A stretch of 64,000 nucleotides of DNA from Leucothrix mucor DSM 2157 (GTDB lineage: Bacteria > Pseudomonadota > Gammaproteobacteria > Thiotrichales > Thiotrichaceae), in NCBI RefSeq assembly GCF_000419525.1, contig NZ_ATTE01000001.1, positions 2,872,501 to 2,936,500 of the forward strand, given 5' to 3'. Within the stretch, counting starts at the first letter, position 1. Each line of letters opens with the position of its first letter. The position numbers and the translations under genes are program-made. Of the stretch, positions 43,493 through 53,627 are shown one piece after another. The notes beneath the pieces are model-generated. The model was given only the letters and a program-made list of their open reading frames with translations. It was not told where the DNA came from and made no database searches.

Positions 43493-43912
43493 ATGTCACT
43501 TAAAGGAAGCAAGACCGAACAGAATCTCAAAGACGCCTTCGCGGGTGAGTCTCAGGCAAATCGTCGCTATCTTTACTTCGCATCAAAAGCAGACATTGAA
43601 GGCTACAACGATGTTGCAACCGTTTTCCGTTCCACCGCAGAAGGCGAAACTGGCCATGCGCACGGCCACTTAGAATACCTCGAAGAATGTGGAGACCCTG
43701 CAACAGGGATGCCATTCGGTGGAACTGCAGCCAATCTGGCAACCGCCATTGCTGGCGAAACTCACGAATACACAGATATGTACCCAGGCATGACCAAAGA
43801 AGCTCGCGAGGAAGGCTTTGATGAGATTGCTGACTGGTTTGAAACACTAGCCAAAGCGGAGCGTTCTCATGCCAACCGTTTCCAGAAGGCGCTGGATAGC
43901 TTGGATGCCTAA
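43493..43912 (+). CDS. Rubrerythrin-like diiron protein without rubredoxin domain
   Basis: 139 residues. The ferritin-like four-helix bundle shows paired diiron ligands in [45 protein letters not shown] and [16 protein letters not shown], all Glu/His in the expected pattern. The usual C-terminal rubredoxin domain with two CxxC is missing, so electrons must come from a separate protein. It probably reduces peroxide. It heads a module with the Fe-S and DUF3501 genes that follow, a combination seen in other proteobacteria. Confidence 0.92.
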   Translation: MSLKGSKTEQNLKDAFAGESQANRRYLYFASKADIEGYNDVATVFRSTAEGETGHAHGHLEYLEECGDPATGMPFGGTAANLATAIAGETHEYTDMYPGMTKEAREEGFDEIADWFETLAKAERSHANRFQKALDSLDA

Positions 43913-43997
43913 GCAGCCTAGCTAGCGACCGTTAGCATTTCCCTCTCCGGAGGTTTTGGAGGGGGAGATCTGTCATCTTACTTGTTTGGAGAGGCTC

Positions 43998-45329
43998 ATG
44001 GCACAACGTGAAGGCAATCTGGAAGCACCCACACGACATCCCCTTGACTGGAAATCCGACGACTTTTACAACGAAGACTCGCTCAATAAAGAGCTGGAAC
44101 GTGTGTACGATATTTGTCATGGCTGCCGCCGCTGTGTCAGCCTGTGTAATTCATTCCCCACCCTGTTTGATCTGATCGATGAATCTGAAACCTTCGAAGT
44201 GGATGGCGTCGATAAAAAAGATTACATGAAGGTCGTCGACCAATGTTACTTGTGCGACCTGTGCTATCTGACCAAATGCCCTTACGTACCGCCTCATGAA
44301 TGGAATGTCGACTTTCCTCATCTGATGCTGCGTGCTAAGGCGGTAAAATTCCAGAAAGGCGAAGTTAAAACCCGCGATAAAATTCTCTCCGCCACCGATA
44401 CGGTCGGTAGCCTCGCAGGAATTCCAGTGGTTTCCACCATTGTAAACGCCATGAATAAAAATGGCCTTGCCAGAAAGGGGCTGGAGAAAGTACTACAAGT
44501 CCATCCAGATGCTGTGGTGCCTGAATATCACAGCAAGACTGGCCGCAAGCGCTTAGCGAATCACAACTCAGCACACACTGCCGAACCCATTGGCCGCACA
44601 ACCGGTAAAGTTGCCTTATTTGTCACCTGCTATGGCAACCGCAACGAGCCACACATCGTTGAGGATATGGCGAAAGTCTTTGAGCACAATAAAATCCCAC
44701 TCGCCTTAGTTGATAAAGAACAATGTTGCGGCATGCCAAAGTTAGAGCTAGGCGACTTAGAAGCCGTTGCCCAAGCTAAAGATGTGAATATTCCAGAGCT
44801 GATTAAAAAGATCGATCAGGGCTACGACATTATTGCGCCGGTGCCTTCCTGTGTTCTGATGTTTAAACAAGAATTACCGCTCATGTTCCCAGATGACGCC
44901 GACGTGCAAAGAGTTAAGGCGCATATTTTCGACCCCTTTGAGTATCTGATGCTGCGCCATAAGGAAGCTAAGCTCAATACCGACTTTAGCCGCAGCCTTG
45001 GCAAGGTCAGCTACCACGCCTCCTGTCATCTACGGGTTCAAAAGATTGGCCTGAAAACACGCGAGCTGCTAGAGCTTATTCCAGAGACTAAACTGGATGT
45101 GATTGAGCGCTGCTCTGGTCATGACGGGACTTATGCAGTGAAATCCGAATACCACGAAATCTCTATGAAGATTTGTAAGCCGGTGATTACTCGCGTACAA
45201 AAAGCAGAATCTGATTATTACAGCAGTGACTGCCCGATGGCCGGCCACCAGATTGAAAACGGTATGAAAGACGACTCCGTGCCGCACCACCCGATGACAC
45301 TGCTGCGCATGGCCTACGGCCTGTCGTAA
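43998..45329 (+). CDS. Two-CCG-domain iron-sulfur protein (GlpC/HdrD-like)
   Basis: 443 residues from the ATG at 43998, preceded by GGAGAGG; an upstream TTG frame at 43956 lacks a ribosome binding site. Two 4Fe-4S motifs are near the N-terminus (CHGCRRCVSLC and CYLCDLCYLTKCP). Two CCG-type domains follow, with CCGMPK near 248 and SCHLR...CSGHDG in the 340-380 region. The layout matches heterodisulfide reductase D/GlpC-type electron carriers. Position between rubrerythrin and DUF3501 suggests it donates electrons for peroxide reduction; this is inferred. Confidence 0.9.
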   Translation: MAQREGNLEAPTRHPLDWKSDDFYNEDSLNKELERVYDICHGCRRCVSLCNSFPTLFDLIDESETFEVDGVDKKDYMKVVDQCYLCDLCYLTKCPYVPPHEWNVDFPHLMLRAKAVKFQKGEVKTRDKILSATDTVGSLAGIPVVSTIVNAMNKNGLARKGLEKVLQVHPDAVVPEYHSKTGRKRLANHNSAHTAEPIGRTTGKVALFVTCYGNRNEPHIVEDMAKVFEHNKIPLALVDKEQCCGMPKLELGDLEAVAQAKDVNIPELIKKIDQGYDIIAPVPSCVLMFKQELPLMFPDDADVQRVKAHIFDPFEYLMLRHKEAKLNTDFSRSLGKVSYHASCHLRVQKIGLKTRELLELIPETKLDVIERCSGHDGTYAVKSEYHEISMKICKPVITRVQKAESDYYSSDCPMAGHQIENGMKDDSVPHHPMTLLRMAYGLS

Positions 45330-45341
45330 AGGAGCTATACG

Positions 45342-45923
45342 ATGCAATTGACCCGAGATGACTTACTCTCATTGGAACAATATTCTGCCGAGCGCAATGC
45401 GATGCGCCAACAGGTAATGGCACATAAGAAAAATCGCCGGTTGGCAATTGGTGAGCACTTGTCGCTGTACTTTGAAGATAAGCTCACCATGCAATACCAA
45501 ATTCAGGAAGTACTGCGCGCGGAGCGCATTTTTGAAGCGGCAGAGATCAATCAAGAACTGGACGCCTACAATCCATTAATTCCCGATGGGTCTAACTGGA
45601 AAGTGACGCTGATGGTGGAATATAAAGATCCGCTAGAGCGAGCTTCTGCACTCTCTAAGCTGATTGGTATTGAGCGCCAAACTTGGTTGCAAGTGAATGG
45701 CTTCGATAAAGTTTATGCAATTGCGAATGAAGATCTGGAACGTGAGACCGAGGAAAAAACCTCAGCCGTTCACTTTCTGCGCTATGAGCTTAGCCCTGAA
45801 ATGATTGCGGCGGCTAAGCAAGGCGCAGCCATTAATGCGGGCGTTGAGCATGAGAACTATAGTCATTCATTGCTGCCGATTCCTGCCAATATCCGAGATT
45901 CTATTGTTCAAGATTTTGAGTAA
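45342..45923 (+). CDS. DUF3501 protein
   Basis: 193 residues, soluble. LTRDDLLSLEQYSAERNAMR at the start, IGEHLSLYFEDKLTMQYQIQ and the HFLRYELSPEMIAA block are typical of DUF3501, a family found mostly beside rubrerythrin and the Fe-S protein above. It follows that gene by 12 bases. No catalytic residues are apparent; the biochemical role is unknown. Confidence 0.9.
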   Translation: MQLTRDDLLSLEQYSAERNAMRQQVMAHKKNRRLAIGEHLSLYFEDKLTMQYQIQEVLRAERIFEAAEINQELDAYNPLIPDGSNWKVTLMVEYKDPLERASALSKLIGIERQTWLQVNGFDKVYAIANEDLERETEEKTSAVHFLRYELSPEMIAAAKQGAAINAGVEHENYSHSLLPIPANIRDSIVQDFE

Positions 45924-45948
45924 TACGGCAATATAGCGCCCATAAAAA

Positions 45949-45984
45949 ACACCGGCCTGCTTTATGCAGTGACCAGTGTTTTTT
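45949..45984 (+). terminator. Imperfect terminator after DUF3501
   Basis: ACACCGG...CCAGTGT with an inner TGC/GCA pairing forms an interrupted stem followed by six T; six A precede it, so it may work on both strands. It ends the rubrerythrin operon. Confidence 0.6.
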
Positions 45985-46009
45985 GAATAGATTTTATCGT
46001 ATAGTTTTA

Positions 46010-46174
46010 TCAATCGTAGAATCAGCTCGCTTAGTTTGAGTTCCCAGAGCCCATCATTTCAAATAATTTACTTAGCTTGTGTACCTAATGTTAATAATCT
46101 CAAACAACTAGCATTAGCTTATGCAGCTAATGCTAGTTGCTTCATGCAACTCACTTAGTTTGAGCGCCTAGCGC
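46010..46174 (-). repeat. Degenerate ~41-base tandem repeat, four units
   Basis: Minus-strand units begin at 46174, 46133, 46091 and 46050, spacing 41, 42 and 41. Their openings read GCGCTAGGCGCTCAAACTAAG, GCATTAGCTGCATAAGCTAA, ACATTAGGTACACAAGCTAAG and GCTCTGGGAACTCAAACTAAG (last bases overlapping). Unit 1 encodes the end of the glycosyltransferase; units 3 and 4 still read LGTQAK and LGTQTK in phase with it. The array seems to be an eroded duplication of the gene's tail. Confidence 0.6.
46105..46139 (-). terminator. 14-bp hairpin downstream of the glycosyltransferase gene
   Basis: CAACTAGCATTAGC and GCTAATGCTAGTTG enclose a 7-base loop; on the minus strand TTTGAG follows. The stem is strong but the T-run is short, so termination efficiency is uncertain. 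It is built from repeat units 1 and 2. Confidence 0.5.
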
Positions 46175-47215
46175 CAACCACTCTTTGACAACTTCGTCAG
46201 CTGACAAATGCTGCACAGAACCCAGGGCAATCTCACGGCAATGTGCTAACAAATCCTTATCAGAATATAGACGATCCATGGCTTTACTCAATGCATCTGC
46301 ATTTTCATTCTCAACCAACAAGCCGTTCTCACCTTCTATTACAATCTCACGCGGCCCTGTAGGGCAATCAGTCGCCACGACCGGACATGAGAGAACCAAA
46401 GCTTCAATCAGCACCATCGGAAAAGCTTCGGTGCGACTGGATAATACTAAAAACTCAGCATTCGCCAAATACTTAAACGGGTTTGACTGCACGCCTTCCA
46501 GAATCACTTTGCCTTGCAGTGACAAATTGGCAATCTGTTGCTCCAGTTCTGGACGACACTCACCCTCACCCACAATCAGTAAATCGCAGTGCTGCTGTAA
46601 CTCTGATTTGGCATAGGCCTCTATTAAGATATCCAGTCGTTTAACTTCAGATAAACGCCCAAGCGCCACAATATAAGGTCGCGGGTGCGAGTAAGGCTCA
46701 GCGCCTTGCTGCTGGATATCATCAAATGACACCAGATTATAGATTCGGGAAACCGCAGGCATTTTGTATTCTTCGCGCAGCAAGGTTGCGACATCTTCAG
46801 AGACGGCAATAATATGTTTTGCGCGAGGGTAAGTCAGCTTCATCAGTAGTGTTTCAAAGAAGCCCAACTCGTGTGGATTACAGTGTACAGATAGTAGTGA
46901 ATTGGGTTCAGCTAAGGCTGTTGGATAGTTAGCCGACTCCATGAAGCCAAACACATAATCGTATTTTTCCTGCCGAAAATGCTGCTTTAACCTAACCGTA
47001 CGCTTTAAAACATTGTAAGCTTTAAAAAATAGGCCAAACTTCTCAGGACAATTAAGATTTACCTGACGGCACGGAGACTGATAATGCATATCAGTATCCT
47101 GAAAAATCACCAAGGTTACGTCGTGGTCTTTGGATAAGGCACTTGCCAAATTGAGGGCCGAGCGCTGCCCGCCTCCCAGTTCCAGGTCGGCAATCACTAT
47201 CGCTATTTTTTTCAT
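46151..47215 (-). CDS. Glycosyltransferase family 4 (GT-B fold), paralogue of 15154-16221
   Basis: 354 residues. LELGGGQRSALNLA at the N-terminus, and VALGRLSEVKRLDILIEAY, LVLSSRTEAFPMVLIEAL and CPVVATDCPTGPREI in the C-terminal half, mark a GT4 enzyme with the E-x7-E donor motif (EAFPMVLIE). FGFMESANYP, LNCPEKF and the block order are shared with the glycosyltransferase at 15154, so they are paralogues, probably acting on the same surface glycan. It ends in a tail (ALGAQTK) that is repeated, eroded, in the DNA just downstream. Confidence 0.88.
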   Translation of the reverse strand: MKKIAIVIADLELGGGQRSALNLASALSKDHDVTLVIFQDTDMHYQSPCRQVNLNCPEKFGLFFKAYNVLKRTVRLKQHFRQEKYDYVFGFMESANYPTALAEPNSLLSVHCNPHELGFFETLLMKLTYPRAKHIIAVSEDVATLLREEYKMPAVSRIYNLVSFDDIQQQGAEPYSHPRPYIVALGRLSEVKRLDILIEAYAKSELQQHCDLLIVGEGECRPELEQQIANLSLQGKVILEGVQSNPFKYLANAEFLVLSSRTEAFPMVLIEALVLSCPVVATDCPTGPREIVIEGENGLLVENENADALSKAMDRLYSDKDLLAHCREIALGSVQHLSADEVVKEWLALGAQTK

Positions 47216-47334
47216 TCGATTACACGCCAGTTTCTACATTTATGAGTTAAATAATTAAGCTTCACTGATGTACAAACACTACGCGTGTAAACTAATAGTG
47301 TAAACCTTTACAAGACGAGTAGACCTTGTCCGAA

Positions 47335-47362
47335 GACCAACGACCAACGACCAACGACCAAC
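47335..47362. repeat. Perfect heptamer repeat, (GACCAAC)x4
   Basis: Four exact head-to-tail copies of GACCAAC lie six bases beyond the ppx stop codon, in the 152-base space shared with the glycosyltransferase promoter. They are outside any reading frame. Copy number could vary by slippage. Confidence 0.9.
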
Positions 47363-47367
47363 CTTGC

Positions 47368-48879
47368 TTATTCATAGTCCAACTGATACGCCAATCGTTG
47401 CAACCAATTGTGCTCACGGCGCAAATCGGCTTCCAGCAATTCACGATCATCCAGACCACGTTTGGTGGTCAGTTGAATCTTACGGCCCTTTGCTGTTAAG
47501 AATGGCCGTATCTTATTAGAGTCCCGGCGTCGGTGTAGCAATACCGACAATCGCAATAAGATACTTAAACGAATAATCATTTCACGGTCTTGCTTGGGGA
47601 AATCGCTAAACCGACCCAGGTCAATTTTCCGACGATGTGACTTCACCAAGGTTGCCAACCAAACCTGTTCACGAAGCGAGAAGCCCTGCATAAAGGCATA
47701 TTTCAGAATGTAGGCACCCTGAAAGTGATGTTTACTGTGGGTAATAATTAAACCGATCTCATGCAGCTTGGCACCCCAAGACAACATCTCGCGGGCTGCT
47801 GGCGGCAAGCCCCAACTTTCAGCAACCTGGTCAAACATATACAATGCGGTACTGCGCACGCGCTCTGCTTGCTCGGTATCGACCTGAAAGCGAGTTGAGA
47901 TCTCTTCAATACTGCGGTCACGCACGTCTTCATGCTGTATGCGACCAAGCATGTCGTATAGCAGACCTTCACGCAAAGCCCCTTCAGACACCGTCATATG
48001 ATCGATTTTCAGCGCTTCAAACACCGCAATTAATACCGCCAAACCACCGGCATACACAGGCAGCCGATCATCACCCAAGCCCGGTAAACTTACTTCGCTG
48101 ATGTTCTTGGCTTCGATCATTTTGTCACGAATCGCATACAGCGCAGTCAGCGTAATGCCAAACGGCTCTAAGCCCAAAGCCAAAATAATATTCAGGGTAC
48201 TGGTAATCGTGCCAGAGGAGCCTGTCGCACGCGACCAGCGTCCCTGCATATAAGTCTTTTGTATTGGGAGAATTTCCAGACGAATTTCAGTACTAGCTTT
48301 GGCCCAATTCTTCGCACGAACGTCACCATTGCGGAAAAAACGCTGCGTACTGCTCGCCGCACCAACATCTAAACTTTCCAAATCCTGTGGTACAAAATCT
48401 TGCCCGATAATAAATTCGGTACTGCCTCCACCAATATCAATAACCAACTGCTTGCCGCGATCATTAGATAAGGTGTGCGAGACGCCAAGATACACTAAAC
48501 GCGCTTCTTCACGACCCGAGATGATATCGATTGGATGCCCTAATAACTCACTACCACGACGCACAAACTCATCAGAATCACGCATGCGCCGCAAGGTATT
48601 GGTTCCGGCAATCCGGACATTTTCAGGAGGGATTGAGCGTAGGCGATCGCCAAAGCGCTTCAGGCATTCATAAGCACGAGCCTCGACGTCATCATCGAGA
48701 ATACCATTCTCATCCAGCCCGCCACGCAGACGAACCATTTCTTTTTCTTTATCGATTAGGGTGAAGCTGCCGTTTTCATCACTGCGCGACACAATCATAT
48801 GAAAACTATTCGAGCCCAAATCAACTGCTGCCAGCATTCTGCCGTTCAGCGAATTCTCTTCTACCGCATTATCTGCCAT
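47368..48879 (-). CDS. ppx: Exopolyphosphatase (Ppx/GppA family)
   Basis: 503 residues. AAVDLGSNSFHMIVSR at the N-terminus and VIDIGGGSTEFIIG near 145 are the two phosphate-binding loops of the ASKHA fold, with catalytic Glu in GREEARLVYLGV. A C-terminal HD-like domain begins about 310. It releases phosphate from polyphosphate chains, or pppGpp if of the GppA type; the ~500-residue length fits both. It is three bases after proB. No ppk is nearby. Confidence 0.92.
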   Translation of the reverse strand: MADNAVEENSLNGRMLAAVDLGSNSFHMIVSRSDENGSFTLIDKEKEMVRLRGGLDENGILDDDVEARAYECLKRFGDRLRSIPPENVRIAGTNTLRRMRDSDEFVRRGSELLGHPIDIISGREEARLVYLGVSHTLSNDRGKQLVIDIGGGSTEFIIGQDFVPQDLESLDVGAASSTQRFFRNGDVRAKNWAKASTEIRLEILPIQKTYMQGRWSRATGSSGTITSTLNIILALGLEPFGITLTALYAIRDKMIEAKNISEVSLPGLGDDRLPVYAGGLAVLIAVFEALKIDHMTVSEGALREGLLYDMLGRIQHEDVRDRSIEEISTRFQVDTEQAERVRSTALYMFDQVAESWGLPPAAREMLSWGAKLHEIGLIITHSKHHFQGAYILKYAFMQGFSLREQVWLATLVKSHRRKIDLGRFSDFPKQDREMIIRLSILLRLSVLLHRRRDSNKIRPFLTAKGRKIQLTTKRGLDDRELLEADLRREHNWLQRLAYQLDYE

Positions 48880-48882
48880 AAC

Positions 48883-50010
48883 TTAATCTTCCAGTACCAG
48901 ATTATCACGATGGATCAGTTCAGCCTCCCCCATATACCCGAGTACTTCAGGGATAGACTGACTAGGTGTTTTACAAATTAGGCTAACATCCTTGCTGGCA
49001 TAATTACAAAGGCCACGTGCAATCACACGGCCCTGAGCATCTGCGCAATCAACCCGATCGCCTCGCTCAAAGTTTCCTTCACAACGCTCTACGCCAACTG
49101 GCAACAAGCTCTTACCTAATCGTAGCAATGCGTTAACCGCCCCATCATCCAGATACAAAGTGCCTTTAGCCTGTGTTTGGCCAGCGATCCATTGCTTACG
49201 GGCAGCCAGTTTACTGTCATCGGGTGTTAGCAAGGTGCCTAAATTCTCGCCTTTGCGTAGGCGGGTTAGCACGTCTTTCTCACGACCTGAGACGATGACT
49301 GTAGCACAACCGGCTCGCGCTGCACGACGTGCGGCTTTTACCTTAGTTGCCATGCCACCACTGCCGATGGCCGTTCCCGCTGCGCCAGCAAAACTGACGT
49401 AGTCCGGATTCATCGCTGCGCCTTCGCTGATAAATTCAGCGTCAGGGTTATGTCTCGGATCTTTGTTATACAAGCCTTTTTGGTCGGTGAGAATGACTAA
49501 TAAGTCCGCCTCAACCAAGCTGGCAACAACTGCGCCAAGTGTATCATTATCACCCAAACGAATTTCTTCAAACGCCACGGTATCATTCTCATTAACAATG
49601 GGAATGGTACCTAAGCGAATCAACGTTCTTAAGGTATTACGAGCATTGAGATAACGCAGACGATGCCGAACATCATCATGCGTTAATAGAATTTGAGCGA
49701 CTTGGACTTGGTATTTTTGAAATTCAGTCTGATAGGTCTGAATCAGACCAGCCTGCCCTACCGCAGCAGCAGCCTGCAGCTCTGGCAAGGTCGTCGGGCG
49801 GACTTTCCAGCCCATCCGACTCATGCCTTCGGCAACTGATCCGGATGAGACCAGAACGACCTCAATCCCTTGCTCACGAAGTGCCGTGATCTGGCCAGCC
49901 CAGTCTGCAATCGCAGCATAGTCCAACCCTTCCCCGTCGCGCGTGAGTAAGGCACTACCAATTTTTACAATCCAGCGCTGGCTTTGCTGAGTATATTTAA
50001 TGCGACTCAT
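48883..50010 (-). CDS. proB: Glutamate 5-kinase
   Basis: 375 residues. Amino acid kinase domain (about 10-250) with WIVKIGSALLT, VVLVSSGSVAEGM and FAGAAGTAIGSGGMATK; C-terminal PUA domain (about 276-360) seen in long-form ProB. It phosphorylates glutamate, the first step of proline synthesis, and is normally inhibited by proline. It sits between obgE (12-base gap) and ppx, the common obgE-proB order. Confidence 0.96.
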   Translation of the reverse strand: MSRIKYTQQSQRWIVKIGSALLTRDGEGLDYAAIADWAGQITALREQGIEVVLVSSGSVAEGMSRMGWKVRPTTLPELQAAAAVGQAGLIQTYQTEFQKYQVQVAQILLTHDDVRHRLRYLNARNTLRTLIRLGTIPIVNENDTVAFEEIRLGDNDTLGAVVASLVEADLLVILTDQKGLYNKDPRHNPDAEFISEGAAMNPDYVSFAGAAGTAIGSGGMATKVKAARRAARAGCATVIVSGREKDVLTRLRKGENLGTLLTPDDSKLAARKQWIAGQTQAKGTLYLDDGAVNALLRLGKSLLPVGVERCEGNFERGDRVDCADAQGRVIARGLCNYASKDVSLICKTPSQSIPEVLGYMGEAELIHRDNLVLED

Positions 50011-50022
50011 AGAGGTTCACAC

Positions 50023-51072
<1,050 letters not shown>

Positions 51073-51092
51073 TTAGCTTTCCTAAAGGTGCC

Positions 51093-51581
51093 TTAGTGGT
51101 GGTGGCCGCCTGGGCCGTGTGGGTGACCATGGCTGATTTCTTCAGCCGATGCTTCACGCACGTCAATCACATTGACATCAAAGTTTAAGGTCTCACCAGC
51201 CATTGGGTGATTACCATCAATCTTAATGGTATCGCCTTCAATAGCGGCTACCGTAATAATTTCTACGCCCTGATCAGTCTGCGCCTGAAATTGTGCGCCA
51301 ACCACCATATCTTCATCCGTCACGCCAGCGAACATTTCGCGAGGTACGTCTTGAGTCAGGTTAGGGTTGCGCTCGCCATAGGCTTCAGCCGGTGGTACTG
51401 ATACCACAATATTATCGCCAGCAGCAGCGTTCTCAAGTGCTTTTTCCAGACCTGGAATCATACCACCCACACCGTGCATATATAAAAATGGGTTGTTCTC
51501 GTCTGCAGTGTCGAGTACTTCGCCATCATTATCTTTCAGGATGTAATGTAATGTAGCGACTGAGTTTTTAACAATATTCAT
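51093..51581 (-). CDS. slyD: FKBP-type peptidyl-prolyl isomerase SlyD
   Basis: 162 residues from the ATG at 51581 (GGAAAG upstream); the longer frame from 51623 adds 14 unlikely residues. LHYILKDNDGEVLDTADENN, GGMIPGLEKALENAAAGD and an IF-domain insert with PPAEAYGERNPNLTQ are SlyD hallmarks. The tail HGHPHGPGGHHH is a nickel-binding His cluster. It assists protein folding and, with hydrogenase or urease maturation systems, nickel delivery. It is 29 bases upstream of obgE, same strand. Confidence 0.94.
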   Translation of the reverse strand: MNIVKNSVATLHYILKDNDGEVLDTADENNPFLYMHGVGGMIPGLEKALENAAAGDNIVVSVPPAEAYGERNPNLTQDVPREMFAGVTDEDMVVGAQFQAQTDQGVEIITVAAIEGDTIKIDGNHPMAGETLNFDVNVIDVREASAEEISHGHPHGPGGHHH

Positions 51582-51755
51582 GCGACTTTCCAAGCTTTGG
51601 CAAATTCGGGAATTTTGACACAATTAAAGAGGCAGTGATAGTAAATGGCCTATTAAAAATACAGCTTGTCGTATGGTACTTCGCCTCAGCCTCTTTTGGG
51701 TGTTAAAATTATCCACAAAATATGACCAAGCAAATAACTAATAAAAAGGTACATT

Positions 51756-52160
51756 ATGGCAAAGCTCTCTGAAATCAAGGGAATAACCATCCGAATTTCC
51801 TATACCATCGAAGCGCAGGGCATCAAAACTGTTGAAGCATTGCTCGCCACTTGCAGCACCCGTAAGGGCCGTGAGGAGCTAGCACGCAACACAGGATTCT
51901 CTGAAAAAGACATCTTAACCTGGGCAAACCGTGCGGACTTAGCCCGTATCAAAGGAATCGCCACTCAAAATGCAGACTTGCTCGAAGCAGCGGGTGTTGA
52001 TACCGTGCCCGAACTGGCTCAGCGTAATCCGGAAAACCTGCATGCGACTATTCTGGAAGAGAATAATAAGCACCGCATTGTTTCCAAAATGGCCAGCCTG
52101 AATCAGGTAATTGACTGGATTAGTCAAGCCAAACGATTACCCCGCGTCATTACTTACTAA
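51756..52160 (+). CDS. DUF4332 helix-hairpin-helix protein
   Basis: 134 residues, all-helical. Two helix-hairpin-helix-like units, one around SYTIEAQGIKTVEALLATC and one in LARIKGIATQNADLLEAAGV followed by TVPELAQRN, match the DUF4332 family. Members have no settled function and may bind DNA or a protein. It precedes waaA by 44 bases with its own AAGG ribosome binding site; link to lipopolysaccharide synthesis is only by position. Confidence 0.85.
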   Translation: MAKLSEIKGITIRISYTIEAQGIKTVEALLATCSTRKGREELARNTGFSEKDILTWANRADLARIKGIATQNADLLEAAGVDTVPELAQRNPENLHATILEENNKHRIVSKMASLNQVIDWISQAKRLPRVITY

Positions 52161-52204
52161 CTCTGCCACAATGAATATGGCAGAGTTCATGCAAGGAAAT
52201 ATTA

Positions 52205-53491
52205 ATGTCCCTGTATCGCCTGCTGTATTCATTGCTGTGGTTTATCCTATCCCCTTTCGTATTGCTGCGCCTGTTTTGGCGTTCCCGGCAAAACCCTGCA
52301 CACCGTAATAATTGGCAGCAGCGACTCGGATTGATTAATCTGGAACCTGCGCCAAGAATCTGGCTGCACGCGGTTTCAGTGGGCGAAACCATGGCAGCCA
52401 AACCGCTAATCGAAGCCCTGCTCGAACAATACCCCAAACATCGCTTACTCCTTAGTAACACCACAGCCACTGGCTCCCAAACCGCGCAGCGATTGTTTGC
52501 CGACCGGGTTGAGCACGCCTATTGCCCTTATGATCTCCCCTTTGCGGTCAGCCGTTTTGTAAAATCTGCCAAACCTGAGCTACTGGTGATTATGGAAACT
52601 GAGATCTGGCCAAACTTGATTGCCAGTTGCCATAAACAAAGCATTCCAGTGATGATTGCCAATGCCCGTTTATCCAAGCGCTCAACCAAAGGCTATTCGC
52701 GCCTTAGCAAATTGATTCAACCAGCGTTGCAGCAAGTATCCAGTATTGGCTGTCGTAGTGAACAAGATGCTGAACACTTCAAACTGCTTGGCGCTAAACC
52801 AGAATCGGTCATGGTTACGGGGAATATCAAATTCGATATTCTGCCAAAAACTCAAACCACTGATGCGCCAGCCTTGCGCCAACAACTAAAACCCAACGCT
52901 AAAATCTGGGTGGCGGCCAGTACTCATCAAGGTGAGGATGAGCAAATTCTGGCGTGTTATCAGCAGCTCAAAACCCAACATACCGAGTTGGTATTAATTT
53001 TAGTGCCGCGCCACCCCGAGCGTTTTGAGGCGGTTTATCAGCTCTGCATCAATACGGATTACACTGTACAACGGCGCAGTGAATATGCCAGCTTTAGCGC
53101 TGACTGCGACATTATTCTAGGCGATAGCTTAGGTGAGATGGCTTACTGGTATAGCGCTGCTGATATAGTATTTATGGGTGGCAGCTTAGCTCCAACCGGT
53201 GGGCATAACCCGTTGGAGGCCAGCGTTTATGGCATTCCAGTGGTCAGTGGGCCGGCTATTTTTAACTTTAATGATGTGTTCGACATTTTGTGTGATGCTG
53301 AGATTGCTTGGGTTGAAGCCGATCAACATGATTTGCAATCACGAATTTTAAGCCTATTACAACTCACCGAGGCTGAGCGCAACGCCATCCATCAGCGTGC
53401 AGAGCAAACCTTAAGCCAACACCGTGGTGTAACGGACAAATTATTGAGACAAATCAACAGCCTAGTGGGTAAGCAACACGCTGAGCATTAA
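52205..53491 (+). CDS. waaA: 3-deoxy-D-manno-octulosonic acid (Kdo) transferase
   Basis: 428 residues. One N-terminal membrane segment (about 4-22, LYSLLWFILSPFVLLRLF), then a GT30 GT-B fold: WLHAVSVGETMAAKPLIEAL near 52, ETEIWPNLIASC near 132, GGSLAPTGGHNPLEASVYG near 323. It adds Kdo from CMP-Kdo to lipid IVA at the inner membrane, an essential step of lipid A synthesis. AAGGAA precedes the ATG. Confidence 0.97.
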   Translation: MSLYRLLYSLLWFILSPFVLLRLFWRSRQNPAHRNNWQQRLGLINLEPAPRIWLHAVSVGETMAAKPLIEALLEQYPKHRLLLSNTTATGSQTAQRLFADRVEHAYCPYDLPFAVSRFVKSAKPELLVIMETEIWPNLIASCHKQSIPVMIANARLSKRSTKGYSRLSKLIQPALQQVSSIGCRSEQDAEHFKLLGAKPESVMVTGNIKFDILPKTQTTDAPALRQQLKPNAKIWVAASTHQGEDEQILACYQQLKTQHTELVLILVPRHPERFEAVYQLCINTDYTVQRRSEYASFSADCDIILGDSLGEMAYWYSAADIVFMGGSLAPTGGHNPLEASVYGIPVVSGPAIFNFNDVFDILCDAEIAWVEADQHDLQSRILSLLQLTEAERNAIHQRAEQTLSQHRGVTDKLLRQINSLVGKQHAEH

Positions 53492-53627
53492 TCAAAACCA
53501 TACCAAGCATTAACAGCGCCTCTCATTACGGCCCTTCATCGTTAAAAACTGGACACTCGTCGACCTGATCTCTAATGTGGGGATAACAATAAAAATCCCC
53601 CTAAAAATCAGAACGTCGAGTGTAGCC

